Shown: positions 36,020 to 45,333 of the stretch, piece after piece
How the letters are laid out: each line of letters begins with the position of its first letter
Position numbering within the stretch: position 1 is the first letter of the stretch
DNA from: Longirhabdus pacifica
GTDB lineage: Bacteria; Bacillota; Bacilli; Paenibacillales; DSM-105158
NCBI RefSeq assembly: GCF_004115085.1
Contig: NZ_QXJP01000004.1
Location: 62,001-126,000, forward strand
Length of the DNA stretch: 64,000 nucleotides
Direction: 5' to 3'
Made by a program: the position numbers and the translations under genes
Notes under the pieces: generated by a model
Told to the model about the DNA's origin: nothing
Database searches by the model: none
What the model saw: the letters and a program-made list of their open reading frames with translations, nothing else

Positions 36020-36625
36020 TTATGACAGCGATGTATGTGTATGGATTAATTGCGAAATTTTATTTTTATGTTCCATGCTGATGATATGGTGCTGTAACAT
36101 ACGCTGCAAATCATCATGATGGAGCTCCATTTGTTTGTTCATTTTCTGTACGATAGGTATGTAACGATCAGCACGTTCACGTATGACGTTAAAAACGAAT
36201 TCATAAGCAAGTGAAGTGATGGCAATGCGCTTACCTAATACATACACTTCTGAAACATGGTAGGGATGATCTCTATCTATAATGAGTGCGAATTTCGTAG
36301 CAGAAGTTGTGATCTGAAATCCACCTACTAACTCCACCAACATATTATGTATAACATATCCGCTCATATTAGAGCGAAACATACCGTTTTCAATTATACG
36401 AGGAGTATCGATGGCATAAGATTTTAATGCATCGTGCGCTTTTAAAACGTCAGACTCAGCAACATACACGTCCACATCATTTGGATGTTGATTTAATTCA
36501 ACATGTTGCAACATCAAACTGCTGCTGCCCCCAATGACATAATGAACACCTTGAGGTTTTAAGCATCTGTCCAATTTATCGATAACGTGTACCATCACGT
36601 CAGGATTGACTTGTGTTGTATTCAT
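36020..36625 (-). CDS. Nucleotidyltransferase-fold protein of unknown function
   Basis: About 201 residues. HYVIGGSSSLMLQ and PNDVDVYV match the GG/GS and DxD motifs of the MNT/aminoglycoside-type nucleotidyltransferase fold; a third acidic residue may be in IIDRDH. A helical C-terminus follows. It could modify an RNA, protein or small molecule; the substrate is not deducible. The start is unsure: ATG at 36625 has GAGGAG but 13 bases away, and an ATG at 36661 has no clear site. It sits between two ferredoxin genes. Confidence 0.65.
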   Translation of the reverse strand: MNTTQVNPDVMVHVIDKLDRCLKPQGVHYVIGGSSSLMLQHVELNQHPNDVDVYVAESDVLKAHDALKSYAIDTPRIIENGMFRSNMSGYVIHNMLVELVGGFQITTSATKFALIIDRDHPYHVSEVYVLGKRIAITSLAYEFVFNVIRERADRYIPIVQKMNKQMELHHDDLQRMLQHHIISMEHKNKISQLIHTHTSLS

Positions 36626-36697
36626 TGTTGTCAGAACGCTCCTCACTACTTTTCCAATCATTCATCCGATGAACGGTTATCTTCAATAACATTCCCC

Positions 36698-36994
36698 TTA
36701 AGGAAAATAAGGCTTGTTTAATGCTTTCACTTCTCCGTCTTGTACCATGGTTGCCTGACAACCAAGTCTAAACCCTTGTTCTATTTCTTCTTTTGTCAAT
36801 CGAGCTAGTTCCTCTTTGGTGGGTGCATTCAATAATGGGTACCCTGCTTCGATTTTACATCGACATTTTGCACACGTTCCTCTTGTGCACGCATGATTCC
36901 AATCTATTTTATGTTGTACTGCTAAATCCAGTAGCGTCTTCCCTAGTTCTGGTGTAATTTCTTTTTCTATTGTTCTTCCTTTCAGTACAATCAT
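36698..36994 (-). CDS. 2Fe-2S ferredoxin (second of two)
   Basis: A 98-residue ferredoxin. Cys36, Cys41, Cys44 and Cys79 form the classic C-x4-C-x2-C-x34-C cluster pattern (CTRGTCAKC). The acidic helix KEELARLTKEEIEQG is a likely docking surface. It differs clearly from the ferredoxin at 35666, so the two are not a recent duplication. Confidence 0.9.
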   Translation of the reverse strand: MIVLKGRTIEKEITPELGKTLLDLAVQHKIDWNHACTRGTCAKCRCKIEAGYPLLNAPTKEELARLTKEEIEQGFRLGCQATMVQDGEVKALNKPYFP

Positions 36995-37021
36995 TCCTCG
37001 AACACCTCTTTTCTAAACTTT

Positions 37022-37213
37022 CTACACAATGGAAACACAACCGGCTATAACGGCAAAAAATAATAAAACGAAAGCTATAATAGATATAATAACACGCACT
37101 ATTCCCTTCGTCTTCACACGAGCAAAACTAATAATTAACGAAGCAATAACCATCAATCCAATGGCAATAAAAGATATCCACATTTTGTCTAGTGCTGATA
37201 ATGTTGGTTCCAT
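37022..37213 (-). CDS. yphE: DUF2768 membrane protein YphE
   Basis: A 63-residue protein with two hydrophobic segments (KMWISFIAIGLMVIASLI and a C-terminal one), matching the YphE/DUF2768 family beside gpsA in Bacillus. The ATG at 37213 has AGGAG; the frame upstream to 37273 has no site. Probably sporulation-related, but unproven. Confidence 0.75.
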   Translation of the reverse strand: MEPTLSALDKMWISFIAIGLMVIASLIISFARVKTKGIVRVIISIIAFVLLFFAVIAGCVSIV

Positions 37214-37367
37214 ACGTATTCTCCTACTCTCCAACAAAGCTGGGCTTTGTTTACTATGGCCTGTACTATCCATTTATGATTGCAATGTATGCTAAATACT
37301 GAAAAATTAATATGATGATACATCTGAGATTATATCATACTATGAACAATCAAACGTATGGATATAA

Positions 37368-37401
37368 TAAAAAATCGGGGAACGTTCCCCGATTTTTTTC
37401 A
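37368..37401 (-). terminator. Bidirectional terminator after the SpoVIF gene
   Basis: Perfect palindrome AAAATCGGGGAACGTTCCCC followed by GATTTTTTT, with A/T runs on both sides. Confidence 0.9.
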
Positions 37402-37698
37402 TTATTTACCGATCATTCTTCCTATTAATTTTTCCAAATGACCTCCATCTAAATCACTTGCTTTTACTGCTTTTACGATATCATTTTTGGTTTTATCGGA
37501 TACTGGTATATTTACTAAGCTCGATACTTGGTCAATGAGTTTCATTAATTGATCCTCATTTTTCATCGTTGATGGTTTTACCGTACTAGCTAATTTATTA
37601 ATTTCTTTAGAAGAAACATTTTTTCCAGTGTTCTTCTTCACTTTTTTCAACACTTCTTTAGAAAGATCTCTCTGTTGTCGCTGTGGACGCTGTGGCAT
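37402..37698 (-). CDS. Stage VI sporulation protein F family
   Basis: A 98-residue protein with a basic, Gln/Arg-rich start and the SpoVIF-family core (LKKVKKNTGKNVS, INKLASTVKPSTMKN, GGHLEKLIGRMI). In Bacillus subtilis SpoVIF (YjcC) is needed late in coat assembly and lies elsewhere on the chromosome. Good ribosome site (GAGGGG) upstream. Likely expressed during sporulation. Confidence 0.8.
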   Translation of the reverse strand: MPQRPQRQQRDLSKEVLKKVKKNTGKNVSSKEINKLASTVKPSTMKNEDQLMKLIDQVSSLVNIPVSDKTKNDIVKAVKASDLDGGHLEKLIGRMIGK

Positions 37699-37766
37699 AA
37701 TGTATTACCCCTCCTCACGATTGTTATCTCTCTATATGTATGTAGGAGGGGTAAGTTAAGTGTAGG

Positions 37767-38804
37767 CTATAGTGACCATGCTGAAAGATTTGATTTAACT
37801 ATTTCTTCATTTTCGTGTGTTCTTCCTCTACCCATTAGATCCTCTACCGCTAGCTTTGGTGCTTTATTTTGGAATAGGACTTGGAACAATTGCGTTGTTA
37901 TAGGCATTTCTATGTCTAAATTACTTGCGATTTGGTATGTAGCTTCCGTTGTTTTTATGCCTTCAACGACCATTCCCATATGCTCTAGCACTTCATCTAA
38001 AGGTTTTCCTTGACCAATCATATAACCAGCACGCCAGTTTCGACTATGTTTACTCGTACACGTCACAATCAAGTCACCAATACCTGACAAACCAGCAAAA
38101 GTGAGTGAGTCACCGCCCATGGTCATGCCTAAACGAGCAATTTCAGCCAAACCACGTGTTAAAAGTGCAGCTTTTGCATTATCACCGAAGTTTAGACCGT
38201 CTGAAAGTCCTGCTCCAAGCGCAATAATATTTTTTAAAGCCCCGCCTAGTTCTACACCAACGACGTCAGGATTGGTATACACCCGAAAATGTGAGTTAAT
38301 GAATAGATCTTGTGCTTTCTCGGCATTTTCTTTACAGTTAGATGCCACAACGACAGTCGTTGGACATTTTTGTATAACCTCTTCAGCATGACTTGGACCA
38401 GACAACACAACGACATCGTTGTCCTGCAATTGCAGTTCGTCCTCAATCACCTCTGACATACGAAGTAATGTTTTGGGTTCAAAGCCTTTTGTTACGTGAA
38501 TAACAGGCACACCATGCTTATAGTAGGGTTTCATTTGAGATACCACTTGGCGCATCGCATGCGAAGGTGAAGCAAGCACAACAGCTTCTGTATGTAACAT
38601 TGCTTCCTCCATTGATGCCGTTGCAGTAATACGAGAGGACAGCTTTACACCTGGTAAATATTTTTCATTACTATGATGTATATTCATTTCATCGACCTGT
38701 TGCTCATCTCTAGACCACATGATTACTTCATGTTCGTTCTCTGCTAGCACAGAAGCAAGCGCTGTCCCCCAACTCCCTGCTACAATCACAGCTACTTTAC
38801 TCAT
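37767..38804 (-). CDS. gpsA: Glycerol-3-phosphate dehydrogenase (NAD(P)+)
   Basis: GpsA makes sn-glycerol 3-phosphate for phospholipids. The nucleotide-binding loop is AGSWGTALA (9-17), where most homologues have GAGSWG; here the start is VIVAGSWG. The catalytic lysine region GALKNIIALGAG and NAKAALLTRGL are intact. Length 345 is normal. Strong AGGAGGT site. Confidence 0.96.
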   Translation of the reverse strand: MSKVAVIVAGSWGTALASVLAENEHEVIMWSRDEQQVDEMNIHHSNEKYLPGVKLSSRITATASMEEAMLHTEAVVLASPSHAMRQVVSQMKPYYKHGVPVIHVTKGFEPKTLLRMSEVIEDELQLQDNDVVVLSGPSHAEEVIQKCPTTVVVASNCKENAEKAQDLFINSHFRVYTNPDVVGVELGGALKNIIALGAGLSDGLNFGDNAKAALLTRGLAEIARLGMTMGGDSLTFAGLSGIGDLIVTCTSKHSRNWRAGYMIGQGKPLDEVLEHMGMVVEGIKTTEATYQIASNLDIEMPITTQLFQVLFQNKAPKLAVEDLMGRGRTHENEEIVKSNLSAWSL

Positions 38805-38862
38805 ATATTTACCTCCTTCAATTATTCAAGCCTTATTCAACGCGCTGAAAGAAACACCTATA

Positions 38863-39468
38863 TCATGCTTTTTTTGCACTCTTTGCACCTATCTTATTCT
38901 CACGACCTTGTAATAGTTTTACAATGTTACTGCGATGTCTTATTAATGCAAAAATAAAAATAAAGATACTTAAGATGAAAATAGGTGTTTCATAGTCCGT
39001 AAAAAGCAAGAAAATAGGAAGTAAGAACGTAAATATTAAAGATCCAAGTGATACATATCTAGTAAAAACGATCGAAATGATAGCAATAATACCAGCAAAC
39101 AATGCAGGTAGAAAACATAATGAAGCAACTACACCAATGGTAGTAGCTATACCTTTTCCACCTTTAAATTTCAAAAAGACAGGCCAGTTATGTCCGATGA
39201 TTGCAGAGACTCCTGCAACCACGTGCATCGTCACATGTTCTGGGAACCACCACATGGTCAGCAGTACAGGTACGATACCTTTCAATACATCCAGTAAAAG
39301 CACGGCAATGGCTGGACCCACACCTAATACACGCAGGGTGTTGGTAGCCCCTGCGTTTCCACTTCCATATTGTCTTACATCAATCCCTTTTAAACTTTTC
39401 CCCAAAATGTAACTAAAGGATACGGAACCGATCAAATAACCTAAAACGATAGGAATGACATAGATCAA
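38863..39468 (-). CDS. plsY: Acyl-phosphate:glycerol-3-phosphate acyltransferase
   Basis: PlsY acylates glycerol 3-phosphate in the membrane, using the product of the neighbouring gpsA. SGNAGATNTLRVLG, HNWPVFLKFKGGKGIATTIG and the C-terminal RHRSNI motif are the family's active-site segments. About five membrane helices. It starts with TTG at 39468 with GGGGAG upstream; no ATG is available. 11 bases after der. Confidence 0.95.
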   Translation of the reverse strand: MIYVIPIVLGYLIGSVSFSYILGKSLKGIDVRQYGSGNAGATNTLRVLGVGPAIAVLLLDVLKGIVPVLLTMWWFPEHVTMHVVAGVSAIIGHNWPVFLKFKGGKGIATTIGVVASLCFLPALFAGIIAIISIVFTRYVSLGSLIFTFLLPIFLLFTDYETPIFILSIFIFIFALIRHRSNIVKLLQGRENKIGAKSAKKA

Positions 39469-39479
39469 TACAATCTCCC

Positions 39480-40799
39480 CTATTCATCTGCATTCTTTTT
39501 TCTAAATATAAAACGAACCGGAGTTCCTTCAAATTCAAATGCTGAGCGAATTCTATTTTCCAAATATCTTTGATAGGAAAAATGGATGAGTTCTGGTGCA
39601 TTGACAAACATCACAAAAGTAGGTGGTTTGACTGCTACTTGTGTTGCATAGTTGATTTTTGGTCTTTTTCCTTTTTTACTTGGTGGTGGATTATAAGCTA
39701 CTGCATCCGCAACCACATTATTTAACAAATTAGTCTCGACTCTTTGTGCATGTTGTTCTGCAGCATGCGTAACGAGTGGAAGCAACTTGTGTAATCGCTG
39801 CTTTGTTTTCGCCGAAACAAACAGTATTGGTGCATAGCTCATAAACTGGAAGTTATCTCTTAATTTATTCGTAAAGTCCTGATGCGTTTTATCATCTTTC
39901 TCTACTACATCCCATTTATTGACGACCATAATCGCAGCTTTTCCCGCATCGTCAGCATATCCTGCTATATGTTTGTCCTGTTCAATGATGCCTTCTTCTC
40001 CATTAACCACGATCACGGCTACGTCTGCTCTTTCAATCGCTCTCATTGCTCTTAATACACTGTATTTTTCGATGGATTCATATACTTTTCCTCTTTTTCG
40101 AATACCTGCTGTATCAATGAGCACATACTTCTGACCATCTTTTTCAAATGGAGTATCAATCGCATCTCTCGTTGTACCTGCAACATTGCTGACGAGTACA
40201 CGTTCCTCGCCTAAAATCGCATTTACAAGTGATGATTTTCCTACATTGGGTCTTCCAATTAATGCAACTTTAATGACATCGTCTTCGTATTCATCTTCTT
40301 CGTAAGGTGGAAAATGATTAACGATCTCCTCCAGTAAATCTCCAATTCCAATTCCATGTGCCCCTGAGATAGCAATAGGTTCACCGAAACCAAGATTATA
40401 AAACTCGTAGATAGCATCTTGTCTTTGAATGTTATCCACTTTATTTACCGCTAATATGACTGGCTTTTTGGAGCGATATAAAATTTGAGACACTTCTTCA
40501 TCTGCAGGTGTAAGCCCTGTTTTAGCATCTAGCATGAATACAATGATGTCTGCTTCGTCAATCGCTAGTTCTGCTTGAACCCTGATCGAACGAACAACTT
40601 CATCTTCGCTATTCTCTATCCCCCCCGTATCAATAATATGAAACGATTTATCTTTCCATTCTGCTAAGCTGTATATACGATCCCTAGTTATCCCCGGTTT
40701 ATCTTCCACAATAGCCAAACGATCACCAATAATTTTGTTAAAGATCGTTGACTTACCGACGTTAGGTCGTCCTACAATTGCGACAACCGGTTTTGTCAT
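39480..40799 (-). CDS. der: Ribosome biogenesis GTPase Der
   Basis: Der (EngA) has two GTPase domains in tandem and helps 50S assembly. P-loops GRPNVGKST (9-17) and GRPNVGKSS (about 184-192), each with DTGG/DTAG and NKVD/NKWD motifs. A C-terminal KH-like domain follows ([20 protein letters not shown]). Length 439 is normal. Confidence 0.98.
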   Translation of the reverse strand: MTKPVVAIVGRPNVGKSTIFNKIIGDRLAIVEDKPGITRDRIYSLAEWKDKSFHIIDTGGIENSEDEVVRSIRVQAELAIDEADIIVFMLDAKTGLTPADEEVSQILYRSKKPVILAVNKVDNIQRQDAIYEFYNLGFGEPIAISGAHGIGIGDLLEEIVNHFPPYEEDEYEDDVIKVALIGRPNVGKSSLVNAILGEERVLVSNVAGTTRDAIDTPFEKDGQKYVLIDTAGIRKRGKVYESIEKYSVLRAMRAIERADVAVIVVNGEEGIIEQDKHIAGYADDAGKAAIMVVNKWDVVEKDDKTHQDFTNKLRDNFQFMSYAPILFVSAKTKQRLHKLLPLVTHAAEQHAQRVETNLLNNVVADAVAYNPPPSKKGKRPKINYATQVAVKPPTFVMFVNAPELIHFSYQRYLENRIRSAFEFEGTPVRFIFRKKNADE

Positions 40800-40908
40800 G
40801 TTGTTTCAACTCCTCGTCAATTCTCATTATAACATGATAACAGAAATGTTATGGAAACGCTATAAACTTCAACAATACCATGCATTTTTTAGCGATAATC
40901 ACACCATT

Positions 40909-41085
40909 TTAACCGTGATCCACTAACATGATTGTATCATCCGATATTTGATGTGCTGTTGCGTCTAATATTTTTTCTAGTGTGAACGAAATTTGCTGCA
41001 ATTCTTCTTCACTATTCGTATAAAAAATATACTTGCCGTTGACTACACTTTTATTTTGTGTCACGACCGCCATAATTCTTTTCAT
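40909..41085 (-). CDS. Small partner protein of the YIEGIA protein
   Basis: A 58-residue protein beginning MKRIMAVVTQ and ending TIMLVDHG. It fits the family annotated as the capping complex subunit for YIEGIA, which is found beside YIEGIA genes in spore formers. The ribosome site GGGGGG lies in the 3' end of the YIEGIA gene, whose stop is 6 bases upstream, so the two are coupled. The role is inferred from the pairing only. Confidence 0.8.
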   Translation of the reverse strand: MKRIMAVVTQNKSVVNGKYIFYTNSEEELQQISFTLEKILDATAHQISDDTIMLVDHG

Positions 41086-41091
41086 GTTTAT

Positions 41092-42000
41092 TTATTCCCC
41101 CCCTTTTACAGGAGCCTCGGAAGGCATTCGAACACTGCTTTCAAGTAAAGGGACATTTTTGACCATTTGTACGGCTTTATCTATGTTGCAGTCTTTTACC
41201 ACCAGTAAAATCCCTAGTCTGCCATCGTTGATGTCTAACTTAGCCATAGGTATTAATGCTGGCTCACCTGAATCCCTATAGGCACCTAACACCGTCGACA
41301 GATCATGAAGAATGGCTTTTCGTTGACCTAAATTAGATAACGATGCAGCACTATTTTTATTTTTTGGGACCAGCACGATACCGATTGCATGTTGCTTGAT
41401 CAAATCTTGATTCACTTTTAATCCGACATTCATCATGTATATATCATCCACATACACATTGCTTTTTTCTACGTTTACCTTCCCAGCATACACATCTGCA
41501 ACGTGGGAGATTGTTTTGCCTGTTTTAAGCATGGCTGAAATAATTATAGTAACGATACCAGCTAGAATACCAACCCAAAAGGAAAAAAGCACCACAAATA
41601 AAGCCGTGAAAAAGGAAGTGAAAATAACTAAATAATTTCTCCCTTCAAACACTAATGCAATGCCTTCTATATAGGTGGAGCCACGTGGGACCAGTTCAGA
41701 GCTGTCAATTTTGGTTAACGTTTCTCTTTCCATACTGCGTACATCTCTAAATTGTTGTGCAGCAAGTGCCAAAAAAGTCACTGCCGTATAATCTTGTTCA
41801 AAAAGTGCCGGAATGGCCACCGACCCTAATCCAGCTGCAATCACACCTAAAGACATATGAACAATGATTCCATGAGGGTATGTAGGATATTGTCTATAAT
41901 CCGTCTGCAACATATATAGTCTAGCAACCAAACCGAATATAATGCCGATTATAATTCCCAACGTGTACCGCTCTTCAAACAAATAATCGAATTGGAACAT
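41092..42000 (-). CDS. YIEGIA family membrane protein
   Basis: A 302-residue protein with several N-terminal and central hydrophobic helices (about 10-30, 45-65, 135-175) and the family signature TYIEGIALVFEGRNY. A soluble C-terminal part follows. The ATG at 42000 has AGGAGG; the frame upstream to 42021 does not. The family occurs in endospore formers and its role is not known to me in detail. It stands between rpsA and der. Confidence 0.85.
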   Translation of the reverse strand: MFQFDYLFEERYTLGIIIGIIFGLVARLYMLQTDYRQYPTYPHGIIVHMSLGVIAAGLGSVAIPALFEQDYTAVTFLALAAQQFRDVRSMERETLTKIDSSELVPRGSTYIEGIALVFEGRNYLVIFTSFFTALFVVLFSFWVGILAGIVTIIISAMLKTGKTISHVADVYAGKVNVEKSNVYVDDIYMMNVGLKVNQDLIKQHAIGIVLVPKNKNSAASLSNLGQRKAILHDLSTVLGAYRDSGEPALIPMAKLDINDGRLGILLVVKDCNIDKAVQMVKNVPLLESSVRMPSEAPVKGGE

Positions 42001-42023
42001 GTTATCCTCCTTATCCATCAAAA

Positions 42024-42055
42024 AGCATCATGATTTTTATCATGATGTTTTGTTT
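42024..42055 (-). terminator. Hairpin just before the YIEGIA ribosome site
   Basis: CATCATGAT / ATCATGATG with a short loop and CTTTTTG on the minus strand, then the AGGAGG site of the YIEGIA gene. It could be a second terminator after rpsA or an attenuator. Confidence 0.5.
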
Positions 42056-42098
42056 AGTCTTTTCTTTAGGATGAGGATTCATGCCACATTTATACACA

Positions 42099-42132
42099 AA
42101 AAAACAGACTCCTTAGAGTCTGTTTTTAATAT
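42099..42132 (-). terminator. Terminator after rpsA
   Basis: AAAACAGACTC / GAGTCTGTTTTT with a 4-base loop; T run on both strands. Confidence 0.88.
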
Positions 42133-42164
42133 GGTTGTTAAAAGGAAAAGGAAAACCTATCTCC

Positions 42165-43391
42165 TTATTTAAATTTACTTAATTTATCTCCGAAACGCTC
42201 ACCAAGTGTCATCGTAAGACCTTGATTGTTTTCTTCGATCAATTTCTTTTCTTCTTTCGTTAATTCCACATTTTCATTCACTTCAGTGTTTTGTGCTTTC
42301 GCTTCCGCTGTTTCTTTAATGCTTAAAGAAATGCGTTTTGCATCGGTATTAATTTCAAGAATTTTCACGTTTACTTTATTTCCAACCGTTAGCACTTCAT
42401 GTGGAGTAGAAATGTGTTTGTTCGCAATTTGAGAGATGTGTACTAAACCTTCCACACCATCTTTTAATTCTACAAACGCACCAAAATCAGCAATACGCTT
42501 CACTGTACCTTCAACTTCTGTTCCTTCTGAGAAATCTTCTGTTACAGACTCCCAAGGACCAGGCTGTGCTTGCTTCATGCTTAAACTAATTTTACCTGCT
42601 TCTTGCTCTACTTTAAGTACTTTGACATTTACTTTGTCCCCTTCTTTCACTACTTCAGAAGGTTCTTTTACGTGTTTCCAAGATAGTTCAGAAATATGAA
42701 CTAATCCATCTACACCACCGATGTCAACAAAAGCTCCGAATTTAGTCAAACGTTGTACTGTACCTTCAAGCTCTTGACCAACTTCTAATTTTCCCATAAC
42801 TTCTTTTTTCGTCTCTTCTTGCTCTGCTTGAAGGACATCTTTTTGTGAAAGGATAACTTTGTTTGCTTCTTTGTCTAACTCTTTCACTTTTAAGCGCAAT
42901 GTACGACCTTGGTAATCACTGAAGTCTTCTACGAAGTGAAGTTCTACCATGGAAGCAGGAACGAATCCTCTAATTCCAACGTCAACAACTAAACCGCCTT
43001 TTACCACGTCAGCTACAGTTGCTTCAAATATTTCGTTGTTATTTAATTTTTCTTCTAACTGTTCCCAAGCATTTTCACCATCAATAGCACGCTTAGACAA
43101 AATTAATTGCTCTTTTTCATCATCAACGCTGATGATTTTTGCTTCTACTGTTTGGTCTACTTTCACTGCATCTTCTGCAGCTCCAACTTTTACAGAGGAA
43201 AGTTCGCGAATAGGAATAATACCATCATATTTATATCCAATGTCAACAAATACTTGATCATCATCAATCTTCACAATTTTCCCCGTAACTGCGTCTCCAG
43301 CTTTGAGAGTTGAAACTTCTTTCATTGCAGACTCAATGTCAGTTTTTGCTTCTGTTTCTGTTACTTCATTTTTATTCAATTCTTCTGTCAT
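42165..43391 (-). CDS. rpsA: Ribosomal protein S1 homologue
   Basis: A 408-residue RNA-binding protein with four S1 domains (beginning near residues 33, 117, 202 and 287), each with a GxVxxIxxxGxFVxxxGxxGxVHxS-like pattern. Bacillus versions (YpfD) are shorter than Gram-negative S1 and are not essential in Bacillus subtilis. N-terminal residues are acidic. Ribosome site GAGGAGGT. It follows cmk as in Bacillus. Confidence 0.95.
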   Translation of the reverse strand: MTEELNKNEVTETEAKTDIESAMKEVSTLKAGDAVTGKIVKIDDDQVFVDIGYKYDGIIPIRELSSVKVGAAEDAVKVDQTVEAKIISVDDEKEQLILSKRAIDGENAWEQLEEKLNNNEIFEATVADVVKGGLVVDVGIRGFVPASMVELHFVEDFSDYQGRTLRLKVKELDKEANKVILSQKDVLQAEQEETKKEVMGKLEVGQELEGTVQRLTKFGAFVDIGGVDGLVHISELSWKHVKEPSEVVKEGDKVNVKVLKVEQEAGKISLSMKQAQPGPWESVTEDFSEGTEVEGTVKRIADFGAFVELKDGVEGLVHISQIANKHISTPHEVLTVGNKVNVKILEINTDAKRISLSIKETAEAKAQNTEVNENVELTKEEKKLIEENNQGLTMTLGERFGDKLSKFK

Positions 43392-43599
43392 TTTATGTTA
43401 CCTCCTCATTCTCTCTACACTTCAAATCGTAGAAAGATTTAGCTTAATGTATTTATATAAAATGAATAATATAAGAACGATGTTTCGCTTTATCCTTGCA
43501 AAGGAAACAAATTTCTTCTTCATTTTATTAACGCTGAAATGTCATCGGCTATGCTCATTTCGCCTTACTTTATATTATTTTGCATTTCTCATGGTTTAT

Positions 43600-44268
43600 T
43601 TATACAGGGCTTACTTGTCTACACTGTGTAATGATCTGCTGAACAACTTCTTCAATACTTAACTCTGTAGCATCAATAACAACAGCATCTTTAGCAACTT
43701 GCAAAGGTGATACTTCCCGGTTTTGATCTATATGATCACGATCCATAATTTCTTGTTTTAATTGTTCAAAAGTAATGGAAACATGATTGGCTTTCAATTG
43801 TTCATATCGCCTTGTCGCTCTTGCTTCTACGGAAGCAGTCAAATAAATTTTCACTTCTGCATCTGGAATCACTTCTGTGCCGATATCCCTTCCATCCATT
43901 ACGACACCCTTCGCATCAGCTAGTTGCTTTTGCTTTGCAACAAGAATTTCACGAACTTCTCTAATCTTGGCAATGTGAGAAACTAATTGACCAACATTAG
44001 GATCGCGAATTTCATTTGTTATGTTGATACCATCTGCAAAAATGACTTCCCCGCCACTTTCAAAAGAAAGTTCAGTGTTGCGCATCAAAGTAACCACTTC
44101 ATCAATTTGGTCTACAGAAATTCCTGCATCCATCACTTTCCACGTTATGGCTCTATACATTGCACCAGTATCAATATATGTAAGCTTGAGCTCATCTGCA
44201 ACCAATTTCGCTACGGTGCTTTTGCCAGCTCCTGCAGGGCCATCTATTGCAACATTGATTTTTTTCAA
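43600..44268 (-). CDS. cmk: Cytidylate kinase
   Basis: Cmk phosphorylates CMP and dCMP. P-loop GPAGAGKST at residues 10-18, DTGAMYRAITWK, and DGRDIGTEV are intact. The frame runs open to 44316, but the true start is the TTG at 44268, with AGGAGGGG 5 bases upstream; an intrinsic terminator lies across 44304-44323, inside the longer frame, which also argues for the TTG. Length 222 is then normal. Confidence 0.95.
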   Translation of the reverse strand: MKKINVAIDGPAGAGKSTVAKLVADELKLTYIDTGAMYRAITWKVMDAGISVDQIDEVVTLMRNTELSFESGGEVIFADGINITNEIRDPNVGQLVSHIAKIREVREILVAKQKQLADAKGVVMDGRDIGTEVIPDAEVKIYLTASVEARATRRYEQLKANHVSITFEQLKQEIMDRDHIDQNREVSPLQVAKDAVVIDATELSIEEVVQQIITQCRQVSPV

Positions 44269-44303
44269 TGCAGCCCCTCCTAAATGAGATGAATTATCCA
44301 CGA

Positions 44304-44324
44304 AAAAAGCAGGCAAAGCCTGCG
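44304..44324 (-). terminator. Hairpin terminator upstream of cmk
   Basis: GCAGGC ttt GCCTGC and six T on the minus strand, after ypfB and before the cmk ribosome site. It separates the two transcripts. Confidence 0.85.
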
Positions 44325-44376
44325 AACGATAAACATTATATCATGAAATATCTTTTTTTGTAAAGAGTAGAAGACG

Positions 44377-44562
44377 TTACTCCAGCAATTTTACCCCTTC
44401 CATCTTTTCAGTTTCTACAAGCCTATTTCTAAGGTATTCAAATTGCAGCAACGACTGTGCTAAAATAAGCAGCAGAAGCAATACGATAGCTGCAACGATA
44501 AGCCACTTTTGTACGACGTTACTGAAAAGAATGAAATTTTTGATGTAATGGTTGTTTTTCAT
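44377..44562 (-). CDS. ypfB: Small membrane protein YpfB (DUF5359)
   Basis: A 61-residue protein with one long hydrophobic helix (about residues 18-40) and a charged C-terminus. Its place between ypfA and cmk and its size fit YpfB of Bacillus subtilis. The function is unknown. It begins 15 bases after the motI stop. Confidence 0.7.
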   Translation of the reverse strand: MKNNHYIKNFILFSNVVQKWLIVAAIVLLLLLILAQSLLQFEYLRNRLVETEKMEGVKLLE

Positions 44563-44577
44563 GATATCACCACATGT

Positions 44578-45228
44578 TTACATTTTCTTATACAATTCTA
44601 GCTGTCGCTCAATACAAAATTTAACGACATGCTGCCTGTCTTGCTCACTTATTTTTGTAAATTTAACCATATTTTTAATCAAATTTTTCTCTGGTTCTTG
44701 TCTTACAAGTTCACCTTCAAACGTGATTTTTACCTTATCTTTGTTTTTATACATGATATAAATATTCCCTTGTATCGTTTGCTCTGGGAAAAGTAGCACA
44801 TCATCCTCATAAATAAAACACATGCCGCCCCCACTAATATCATGGGTAAAACATTGCCTATCTAATCCATTATTATTAATCTTAAACTTACATTCTAAAC
44901 TTGCTGGCATGCGTAAAAAACTTCTACGCTGTTTTCTTGTAATCTGATCTAATGCAGGTTTCTCTATCATTACCTGTCTCATATGTTCCTTCTCCAACAT
45001 AAATCCAAGTACTTTACTTTCGAAAAAATGTTGAATACCTTCATTATCGATAAAGCTAAATGAAATGTTTTCTCCTCTATACAACGTTTTTACTTTACCT
45101 GTTTTCACGTCTATCGGAATTTCGACAATGATTTCTTTTCCCCTGATGTCTGCAACGCGGGATCTGTACTCACTATCCACCTCATTCTCTACATGTGTAA
45201 ATAAAAAATCATTAATTTTTGGAAACAT
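44578..45228 (-). CDS. motI: PilZ-domain c-di-GMP receptor (MotI/YpfA)
   Basis: A 216-residue protein with an N-terminal YcgR-like domain and a C-terminal PilZ domain. The c-di-GMP motif RKQRRSFLR with DISGGGM is complete. In Bacillus subtilis MotI binds MotA and stops the flagellar motor when c-di-GMP is high. The ATG at 45228 has GGTGGGG; the one at 45255 has no site. Confidence 0.9.
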   Translation of the reverse strand: MFPKINDFLFTHVENEVDSEYRSRVADIRGKEIIVEIPIDVKTGKVKTLYRGENISFSFIDNEGIQHFFESKVLGFMLEKEHMRQVMIEKPALDQITRKQRRSFLRMPASLECKFKINNNGLDRQCFTHDISGGGMCFIYEDDVLLFPEQTIQGNIYIMYKNKDKVKITFEGELVRQEPEKNLIKNMVKFTKISEQDRQHVVKFCIERQLELYKKM

Positions 45229-45333
45229 CTTACCCCACCCAATGCTCTTTTTCATTATTATACCATGATCAAAATTTGTAACAACATTAGTTTTTTTGTA
45301 GCATTTTAGCGGTAAGATGTTCCTTTATAGTGT

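Noticed and set aside
44269-44316. Longer N-terminus of Cmk
   Set aside because: The stretch holds an intrinsic terminator and the TTG at 44268 has a near-perfect ribosome site.
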